In this document: piece after piece, positions 21,793 to 26,222 of the stretch
Layout of the letters: each line of letters begins with the position of its first letter
Position numbering within the stretch: position 1 is the stretch's first letter
Virus record (IMG/VR): IMGVR_UViG_3300033571_007219
Span: 1-26,222 of that record
Length of the DNA: 26,222 nt
Origin: a virus
Reading direction: 5' to 3' (one strand)
Program-made: the position numbers and the translations under genes
The notes under the pieces: model-generated
The model's input: only the letters and a program-made list of their open reading frames with translations
Told to the model about the DNA's origin: nothing
Databases searched by the model: none

Positions 21793-21804
21793 TCGCCTTT
21801 CAAC

Positions 21805-22224
21805 ATGTCACAGCCATTTATCCCGCACTACGTTATCAACGTAGGAACCTCCTCGGAGACCGAGGTAAAAACCTCGCCGACCAGTCCGCTTCCGGTCCAG
21901 ATCACGCCCGGAACGACCACCACGGCCGCGACCTTCGTGCGCGGAAACAAGGCGCCCGCATCGACCAGCGTGCCCGAGGCTCTCGCCTCCGCCGGCACCT
22001 ATGTGCGCACCGTTACGATCTTCGCGCAGCGCGCTTCTCGCGTCGCAAACGCGGCATCGGTCTATATCGACAGCACCTCAGGAGACGGCACGCAGCAGAT
22101 CGAGCTCGTGCCCGGCACGTCCATTACGATTACCGCGCTCGATGGCAAGGTGATCGACCTGGGCTCGATCTATGTCGATTCGACCACGCTCACCGACGGC
22201 GTCTATTACTTCGGCCTGCTTTAA
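21805..22224 (+). CDS. Small beta-rich virion protein
   Basis: A 139-aa Thr/Ser/Val-rich protein with strands such as 'HYVINVGTSSETEVKTSP', 'YVRTVTIFAQRASRVANAASVY' and 'LTDGVYYFGLL'. No cysteine, no signal peptide and no known motif. It lies between two tail/fibre genes and resembles small accessory or decoration proteins in composition only. ATG 21805 has the leader CCTTTCAAC with no Shine-Dalgarno. Function unknown. Confidence 0.55.
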   Translation: MSQPFIPHYVINVGTSSETEVKTSPTSPLPVQITPGTTTTAATFVRGNKAPASTSVPEALASAGTYVRTVTIFAQRASRVANAASVYIDSTSGDGTQQIELVPGTSITITALDGKVIDLGSIYVDSTTLTDGVYYFGLL

Positions 22225-22251
22225 TCTGATCACACTTAAGAATTACGCACC

Positions 22252-23379
22252 ATGAAACGTTATTTCTCTCTTATCCTCGCGATCGCCGCCACCGTCTCGG
22301 CGCAGATCGTACCCAGCACTGGCAACGTCCGCGGCCCTACCAGCGCGACCGACAACGCCGTGGCTCGCTATGATGGCACGACGGGGAAGCTGATTCAGAA
22401 CAGCGGAGTCACGATTGATGATTCCGGCAACGCGACGGCTGCGGGTGCGATCATAAGCACGGGATCGACAACAGAAGCCGCAGCCAATCGGTCCGTCCTT
22501 GATTATGTCGCAGGCTCAACAACGCGGCTCATTTCTTACGGGCCCAACGCTTCAACTCCCGGAGCATTTCAGCTCGTTGGATTGAGCTCTGATGCAAGTG
22601 CTGGAGACATCAGGTTCTCGATTTCCAGTAGCGGCAACGCGACGTTTGCGGGGAATGTTACGGTTGGCAATTCGTCCGTGGACAGCGGATACTCCCTGCG
22701 CTTTACAAAAGCAGTTTCAGGAACCTTTCCGCGTACCGACAAAATCGTGTTTGGTTCGCCGGAGCTCACCAATGGAAGCGCGGCAATTCTGGGAGTTCAG
22801 ACTGCCGCGACCGGCGCGACAGGTTACTTGGAGTTTCATACGACGGACAGCGGAACGTCGGCCGAGAGGATGCGGTTGACGGCTAGTGGCCGACTGCGCG
22901 TTGGACAATCAACTGACGCCAATGACGCCCGCATTTATGCTTACTATCCGTATTCCGCGTCCGGCGGAAATGCCGCAATTGGCACGGAGGTTGACCAAAC
23001 CACTGCTCTCCGCGCTATTCAATTTGCTAACCCCAACGGCATTGTCGGCACGATTGCGACCAGCGGAAGCGCGACCTCGTTCAATACATCTTCAGACCGC
23101 CGGCTAAAAACCAACATCGCTCCGGCCGGCTCCGCGAGCGCGCTCATCGACTCAATCCAAATCGTGGAGCATGATTGGAAAGCCGGTGGTCACGTCCGGT
23201 TTGGCGTCATCGCGCAGGACGTTCAAACCGTCGCACCCGAGGTTGTATTTGTCGGCGACGAAGGCGAGGAAGTGAAAAGCCCGTGGGGCGTGGATTATTC
23301 CAAGCTCGTTCCGGCGCTTATCAAGGAGGTGCAAACCCTCCGCGCTCGCGTGGCCTCGCTGGAAGCCGCCCGCAATTAA
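22252..23379 (+). CDS. Tail fibre with C-terminal S74 intramolecular chaperone and N-terminal signal peptide
   Basis: A 375-aa fibre-like protein. The C-terminus (about 281-375) is a peptidase S74 chaperone: 'SDRRLKTNI' gives Ser281 and Lys286, the Ser/Lys dyad spaced by five as in endosialidase chaperones. 'HDWKAGGHVRFGVIAQDVQTV' and 'VDYSKLVPALIKEVQTLRARV' complete the family pattern. In that family the chaperone trimerises the fibre and then cuts itself off before the Ser. The middle is Gly/Ser/Asn-rich repeats. The N-terminus MKRYFSLILAIAATVSAQ looks like a Sec signal peptide, unexpected for a cytoplasm-assembled fibre. The codon style differs from the head genes. Confidence 0.85.
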   Translation: MKRYFSLILAIAATVSAQIVPSTGNVRGPTSATDNAVARYDGTTGKLIQNSGVTIDDSGNATAAGAIISTGSTTEAAANRSVLDYVAGSTTRLISYGPNASTPGAFQLVGLSSDASAGDIRFSISSSGNATFAGNVTVGNSSVDSGYSLRFTKAVSGTFPRTDKIVFGSPELTNGSAAILGVQTAATGATGYLEFHTTDSGTSAERMRLTASGRLRVGQSTDANDARIYAYYPYSASGGNAAIGTEVDQTTALRAIQFANPNGIVGTIATSGSATSFNTSSDRRLKTNIAPAGSASALIDSIQIVEHDWKAGGHVRFGVIAQDVQTVAPEVVFVGDEGEEVKSPWGVDYSKLVPALIKEVQTLRARVASLEAARN

Positions 23380-23388
23380 CGCGACGCC

Positions 23389-23865
23389 GTGTCGTTCTTG
23401 TCGTCCATCTTCCGCCGCAAGAGCACGCCGGCCCTCACAACGGGCCGCGTGCTTACCGCGCAGCAACTCGGCGACCACGTCGGGTTCCCCGTCATACTCA
23501 AGGACACCGCGTACGCGGAGGTCTCGTCGTCCTGGCTCCGCGGGTATTACGACGACTTTCGCAAAACGCTTTTCCGCGAGGGCGTCATGCGGTGGGAGGA
23601 GACATTCGACTGCGACGATTTCGCGTCTTTCTACGTCAGCCTCGCCGCCGTCCGGTTCTTTAACGCCACATGGTCCAGCCCACTAAAGGCCGAGGCTCTT
23701 GCCATTGGCGAGTACTGGTACAGGCCCGAGGGTGGCAAAGGCGCAGGCCATGCGATCGTCACGGCTTTAACTGAACGCGGCCAGATCTACATCGAGCCAC
23801 AATCAGGCAAAGAAGTCTATCCCACCGCGGCCGAGAAATTATCCCGATACCTCGTCAAATTTTAA
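23389..23865 (+). CDS. Cys-His-Glu peptidase-like protein, endolysin candidate
   Basis: A 158-aa protein beginning at GTG 23389. The line-up FDCDDFASFYVSLAAVRF (C75), GHAIVTAL (H121) and 'YIEPQSGKEV' (E136) is what a papain/transglutaminase-like Cys-His-acid triad looks like, and the CDDFA motif is common to such enzymes in phages. It lies between the fibre gene and the holin-like genes, where a lysis or cell-wall enzyme would be. No signal peptide or wall-binding domain is seen. A tail-borne peptidase or an agglutinin-type protease are alternatives. The catalytic call is by eye. Confidence 0.55.
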   Translation: MSFLSSIFRRKSTPALTTGRVLTAQQLGDHVGFPVILKDTAYAEVSSSWLRGYYDDFRKTLFREGVMRWEETFDCDDFASFYVSLAAVRFFNATWSSPLKAEALAIGEYWYRPEGGKGAGHAIVTALTERGQIYIEPQSGKEVYPTAAEKLSRYLVKF

Positions 23866-23869
23866 CACC

Positions 23870-24073
23870 ATGAACAAGACAGCACTTCTGAAGCACGCTA
23901 CCCTGATCGGCAAGGTCGCCGGCCTGATTTCCGGTCTCGGCGCCATTCCGTTTATCCCGGAGCAGTACGGTCTCCTGATTTTCCTGGTCGCTTCCACGCT
24001 CAAGGACGTTGCGAATCGCATCGGCGATTATCTCGACGACGGCGTTGAGAATAAGAGTTTCAAGGTCGAGTAA
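23870..24073 (+). CDS. Holin-like small membrane protein
   Basis: A 67-aa protein with two hydrophobic stretches (residues 9-28, ATLIGKVAGLISGLGAIPFI, and 31-44, EQYGLLIFLVASTL) separated by a Pro-containing turn, and a short acidic/basic tail (IGDYLDDGVENKSFKVE). This is the shape of a two-pass holin. It begins 4 bases after the peptidase gene and just before a second membrane gene. The start ATG 23870 has no Shine-Dalgarno. Holin identity is inferred from topology and neighbourhood. Confidence 0.6.
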   Translation: MNKTALLKHATLIGKVAGLISGLGAIPFIPEQYGLLIFLVASTLKDVANRIGDYLDDGVENKSFKVE

Positions 24074-24074
24074 C

Positions 24075-24266
24075 ATGCCGGGCTGGATCTCGGCCGCGAT
24101 CAGTCTGATCGCCTCGCTGCTCGGCTCGCTGCCGAAAATCCTCGAGGTGATCAGCGGCTGGACCAGGAACCGCGAACTGCTCAAGGAAAAGGCAGCGAAA
24201 GATGCCAGGAACAAAGCAGCCATTAAATCGGCGATCCAGATCGGCTCGCATCCTGGTGTGCAGTAA
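24075..24266 (+). CDS. Putative inner-membrane spanin-like protein
   Basis: A 63-aa protein: a hydrophobic N-terminus (residues 4-29, WISAAISLIASLLGSLPKI) followed by a highly charged helical tail (TRNRELLKEKAAKDARNKAA). That is one membrane anchor plus a periplasmic coil, as in Rz i-spanins, only shorter. The reading frame of the downstream lipoprotein begins inside its 3' end, the nested/overlapping arrangement typical of Rz/Rz1. I chose ATG 24075 rather than a longer in-frame start at 24009, which overlaps the holin-like gene. A plain second holin is an alternative. Confidence 0.45.
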   Translation: MPGWISAAISLIASLLGSLPKILEVISGWTRNRELLKEKAAKDARNKAAIKSAIQIGSHPGVQ

Positions 24267-24471
24267 TCTTCTGGTCGCTCTGATCTTCGGTCTGGTTGGC
24301 TGCTCCGCGACATTGAAGCCGACGCATGTAAGCGCGACGCCAGACGCCACGGCTGCATTCCTACGCCATCCAGAGTTCGCCGACGCCGCAAGGGCCGCGC
24401 CTAACCTTCTCAGCGATATGCTCCAGACAGTTACACGTTACGAGGCAATCATCGCCTCCCGCGACAAATGA
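24202..24471 (+). CDS. Lipoprotein, putative outer-membrane spanin (Rz1-like)
   Basis: An 89-aa protein that overlaps the previous gene by 65 bp in another frame. The N-region is basic (KQPLNRRSRSAR), followed by a hydrophobic core and a lipobox LVGC with the lipidated Cys at residue 34; mature length is 56 aa, in the Rz1 range. The mature part is not proline-rich, unlike classical Rz1. Shorter starts cannot be excluded, since no Shine-Dalgarno marks ATG 24202. The location in a lysis cluster and the overlap suggest an o-spanin. A lipobox also implies a host with an outer membrane. Confidence 0.5.
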   Translation: MPGTKQPLNRRSRSARILVCSNLLVALIFGLVGCSATLKPTHVSATPDATAAFLRHPEFADAARAAPNLLSDMLQTVTRYEAIIASRDK

Positions 24472-24719
24472 ACGACGAACGCCAGACCGTTCGGCCGTTT
24501 AACCCGATGAGCCACGACGCGATGTTCGCTACCGTGCTCACCCGGCTCGATGCCCAGGATGTTAAGCTCGATCAGATCCTGCGCCACGCGGAAAAGACGA
24601 ACGGGCGCGTCACAGCGCTCGAGCACTGGAAAGATCTCCTGCGCGCCAAGGCCGGCCTGATCAGCGCCGGGGTCAGCACCGCCATTGCATTCGCTGGCTG
24701 GGTGATTTCCAGACTTTAA
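24468..24719 (+). CDS. XhlA-like protein with C-terminal membrane anchor
   Basis: An 83-aa protein with an ATGA overlap. Residues 20-55 (FATVLTRLDAQDVKLDQILR, 'GRVTALEHWKD') form a coiled coil and residues 61-83 (KAGLISAGVSTAIAFAGWVISRL) one membrane segment at the extreme C-terminus. This layout (soluble coil, tail anchor) is typical of XhlA/hemolysin-type proteins that help holins. It closes the lysis-like cluster, immediately before the phosphoesterase gene. Confidence 0.55.
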   Translation: MNDERQTVRPFNPMSHDAMFATVLTRLDAQDVKLDQILRHAEKTNGRVTALEHWKDLLRAKAGLISAGVSTAIAFAGWVISRL

Positions 24720-25466
24720 GTGAAACGCACGACCTCGAGGCGCTTCGTTGTGGTAGCGGACAGCCACGGCGACATGCTCGATCCCGAGGTGGCGAAGGCT
24801 CTGTTCGCTTTCCTCGAGGACTGGCAGCCTGACATCCGCGTGCATGCCGGCGATGCCTGGGACTTTAGGAATCTGCGCCGCGGTGCGAGCGACGACGAGA
24901 AGGCCGCGAGCCTGGTCGATGACTGGGACAAAGGGTCAGAATTCTTAACACGTTTCTTCGAACGTGGAAAAGAAAACCACTTTTTAAGGGGTAATCACGA
25001 CGAGCGGCTCTGGCACTTCGCGGGATCCGCGACCGGCCTGCTGCGTGATTACGCCCAGGACGGCATCAAGCGCGTCCAGGCACTCATGCGCAAGTGCCGG
25101 GCGACGATGCTGCCTTACGACGCTGCGCTTGGTGTGCTCCGCCTGGGCGAGCTACGCGTCGTGCACGGCTACCATGCCGGCGTCGGCGCCACACGGGCGC
25201 ACGCGAACGTGTATCGGAACGTGATTTTCGGGCACACGCACACGATCGAGACGACCGCGATTCCCTCACTCGAGCCATGCGAGGCTCGCTCGATCGGCTG
25301 TCTTTGCGTGCGCGACATGGACTACATCAACGCCAAGACGGGCAAACTGCGCTGGGGCCAAGGCTGGGCCAGCGGAATCCTCCACGATGACGGCACCTAC
25401 ACGCTTAACCAGATCCGCAAGATCGACGGACGTTTTGTCGCGCCGGTCGAGTTCAAGACCTACTGA
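24720..25466 (+). CDS. Calcineurin-like metallophosphoesterase
   Basis: A 248-aa protein starting at GTG 24720, next to the preceding TAA. All five metal/catalytic blocks are present: ADSHGD (D14, H16), 'VHAGDAWDF' (D45), 'RGNHDERLW' (N92, H93, D94), 'VVHGYHAG' (H149) and 'FGHTHT' (H172, H174). These enzymes hydrolyse phosphomonoesters or phosphodiesters with two metal ions; the substrate cannot be told. No signal peptide, so it acts in the cytoplasm. It stands after the lysis-like cluster and before an HTH protein, an accessory position where it might act on nucleotides, nucleic-acid ends or signalling molecules. Confidence 0.9.
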   Translation: MKRTTSRRFVVVADSHGDMLDPEVAKALFAFLEDWQPDIRVHAGDAWDFRNLRRGASDDEKAASLVDDWDKGSEFLTRFFERGKENHFLRGNHDERLWHFAGSATGLLRDYAQDGIKRVQALMRKCRATMLPYDAALGVLRLGELRVVHGYHAGVGATRAHANVYRNVIFGHTHTIETTAIPSLEPCEARSIGCLCVRDMDYINAKTGKLRWGQGWASGILHDDGTYTLNQIRKIDGRFVAPVEFKTY

Positions 25467-25755
25467 CTGGGCTGCTCGCTTCGTCGAGGCCCAGTACGAG
25501 CTCGATCACCCGCCGCCAGGATGGCTGACGACCGACGAATGGGCGGCACGCATCGGCCGCATGCACTGGACCGCTGCCAAGTTACTGCGCCGAGCAGAGG
25601 CGGATGGCTGCGCACGCTTCAAGATGTTCCGGCCTAAAGCGGGGCGTAACATCAGCAGACCCCAGGCACACTGGTGGCTCGATGGGGTGTCAGATCAAAT
25701 CGCCCGGGGTGCCGGTAAAAAGAAAGGCCGGGGGCATGTGCGTCCGCGTAAATAA
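25435..25755 (+). CDS. Winged-helix-like DNA-binding protein
   Basis: A 106-aa basic protein overlapping the phosphoesterase by 32 bp if TTG 25435 is used. An in-frame ATG at 25387 would overlap by 80 bp and adds residues that look like the phosphoesterase read out of frame. 'PPPGWLTTDEWAARIGRMHWTAAKLLRRAEADG' (split here: PPPGWLTTDEWAARIG, then WTAAKLLRRAEADG) is the pattern of a small helix-turn-helix domain in which the second helix would read DNA, followed by a wing-like 'FKMFRPKAGRNISRP'. The tail is Lys/Arg/Gly-rich. A phage regulator is likely; the true start is uncertain. Confidence 0.55.
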   Translation: MSRRSSSRPTDWAARFVEAQYELDHPPPGWLTTDEWAARIGRMHWTAAKLLRRAEADGCARFKMFRPKAGRNISRPQAHWWLDGVSDQIARGAGKKKGRGHVRPRK

Positions 25756-25810
25756 GGGGTGGGGGTATTAACGGCATCAGGGCTTCGTGAAAATAAGAGG
25801 GGGGGGGTAT
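25751..25810 (+). repeat. Imperfect direct repeat with long G-runs
   Basis: AATAAGGGGTGGGGGTAT (25751-25768) is repeated as AATAAGAGGGGGGGGGTAT (25792-25810), 41 bp apart. The second copy contains nine consecutive G (25799-25807). Such runs are prone to slippage. The first copy overlaps the end of the HTH gene, the second lies in non-coding DNA. Confidence 0.6.
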
Positions 25811-26010
25811 GTCTCAGTGGCGAGTTCTTCGCCGGCCTTTGTCTCGGATCCGCCAGCCAGTGAGACGCGAAGCAGCGCGGTAAATGCCAAGCTCGACTGG
25901 TGGGGTTAGTGCGGCTGAATGGTGAGATTGCGGGGGGCCTATCACTCCACCATAACAATCGGCAAAGGGATCGGCAGATGATTCCCCAGAAAAAACCCGC
26001 CGCGGAATCG

Positions 26011-26068
26011 CGTTTAAACGGTCAAGGAATCCTTGACGACTCACGCGCCGCACCGCTCGAGCGATCGC
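26011..26068. promoter_or_regulatory. Cluster of perfect palindromes
   Basis: Four perfect dyads lie in 58 bp: CGTTTAAACG (26011-26020); directly abutting it GTCAAGGAATCCTTGAC (26021-26037, single central A); CGCTCGAGCG (26054-26063); and GCGATCGC (26061-26068). Adjacent dyads of 10 and 17 bp look like protein-binding sites, for instance operators. No promoter boxes are clear. Confidence 0.5.
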
Positions 26069-26119
26069 GCTAAACGCGAAAGGACGGCGGATCTCGCGGC
26101 ACGCAGGCGCAGCTGGTCA

Positions 26120-26142
26120 GACTCAAGGTCCGACTCGAGGTC
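26120..26142 (+). repeat. Short tandem direct repeat near the window end
   Basis: GACTCAAGGTC (26120-26130) and GACTCGAGGTC (26132-26142) differ at one base and are 12 bp apart; GGTCAGA flanks them on both sides (26115-26121 and 26139-26145). The function is unknown; it lies in DNA without genes. Confidence 0.45.
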
Positions 26143-26222
26143 AGAGTGGAGCGAGGCCCAGACCCCGGTGCGCATGTAAAGGAATCTATTTGAGCAAGTT
26201 ACCGTGCGCCGGTTTGGCGACC

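Larger units (their letters stand above)
25756..26222. other. 467-bp region without a convincing gene
   Basis: No reading frame on either strand looks like a protein: the frames are Arg/Pro-rich and poor in hydrophobic residues. One 31-codon frame (25978-26073) has a weak AAAGGGA ribosome site but runs through the palindromes, so I do not call it. The stretch holds G-runs, perfect palindromes (26011-26068) and short direct repeats (26120-26142). A regulatory or packaging/integration role is possible. The last bases (26210 onward, GTGCGCCGG) might begin another gene outside the window. Confidence 0.55.

Noticed and set aside
24009-24266. Longer form of the spanin-like protein starting at 24009
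   Set aside because: It would overlap the holin-like gene by 65 bp and prepend a Ser/Arg-rich stretch; ATG 24075, one base after the preceding TAA, fits better and puts the hydrophobic segment at the N-terminus.
25809-25883. 24-codon Arg-rich frame directly after the nine-G run, which could act as a ribosome site
   Set aside because: The Arg-rich product looks like random GC-rich sequence; the G-run is better described as a repeat.
25978-26073. 31-codon frame with a weak AAAGGGA site
   Set aside because: It runs through the palindromes, has no recognisable protein pattern and is too short to trust without conservation.
25756-26222. CRISPR array or tRNA genes in the gene-free end
   Set aside because: The repeats are too short, too few and unevenly spaced for CRISPR, and no cloverleaf or CCA-ended acceptor stem was found by eye.

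Overview
The window is one collinear stretch of tailed-phage genome (or prophage). Every gene I can support is on the + strand, most with 1-4 nt ATGA/GTGA stop-start overlaps. By gene content it is a lambda-like siphovirus: GpA-type terminase, gpW-position protein, lambda-type portal, a protease-scaffold gene, major capsid protein, connector genes, tail tube and a short tape measure. A lipobox protein in the lysis region and the two-membrane layout of the lysis genes imply a Gram-negative host. DNA is GC-rich. Many late genes have no Shine-Dalgarno sequence, and the 620-aa tail protein carries repeats of a type I associate with Planctomycetota/Verrucomicrobiota. A host in that superphylum is a weak inference only.

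Layout. 1-1527: small early genes, including coiled-coil, Cys-rich, membrane and helix-turn-helix proteins. 1478-4309: replication and recombination, with a RusA resolvase, a 148-bp intergenic region that folds on paper into a pseudoknotted leader, a replication initiator gene and a DnaB-type helicase. The initiator gene contains 11-bp-phased ACGCGT iterons followed by a G-quadruplex-type purine tract, a lambda-O-like arrangement that I read as the replication origin. 4364-7294: two unknown small genes, then small and large terminase. 7332-9380: an unusual two-gene insertion, a radical SAM protein with a probable cobalamin-binding N-terminus plus a glycosyltransferase-like protein. 9399-13446: head genes. 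13447-13548: a second structured, possibly pseudoknotted RNA between the capsid gene and a GT-A glycosyltransferase gene (13549-14448). 14450-18571: connector, tail completion, terminator, tube, chaperone-position and tape-measure genes. 18578-23379: tail-tip and fibre proteins, one with an AT-rich, repeat-containing insert and one with a C-terminal S74 chaperone and, oddly, an N-terminal signal peptide. 23389-24719: a Cys-His-Glu peptidase candidate and a lysis-like cluster (holin-like, spanin-like overlapping pair, XhlA-like). 24720-25755: a calcineurin-like phosphoesterase and a winged-helix-like protein. 25756-26222: no convincing gene; it holds G-runs, direct repeats and a cluster of perfect palindromes.

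How it fits together: the early genes and the initiator/origin/helicase set replicate the genome, GpA terminase packages it through the portal, and the morphogenesis block builds a short-tailed siphovirus (tape measure about 481 aa). The radical SAM and two sugar-transferase-like genes suggest that some virion or host component is covalently modified. The most unusual points are the two structured leaders with the same topology, the iteron/G4 origin inside the initiator gene, and the radical SAM/glycosyltransferase cargo. All functional calls come from reading motifs in the sequence; no database search was run.
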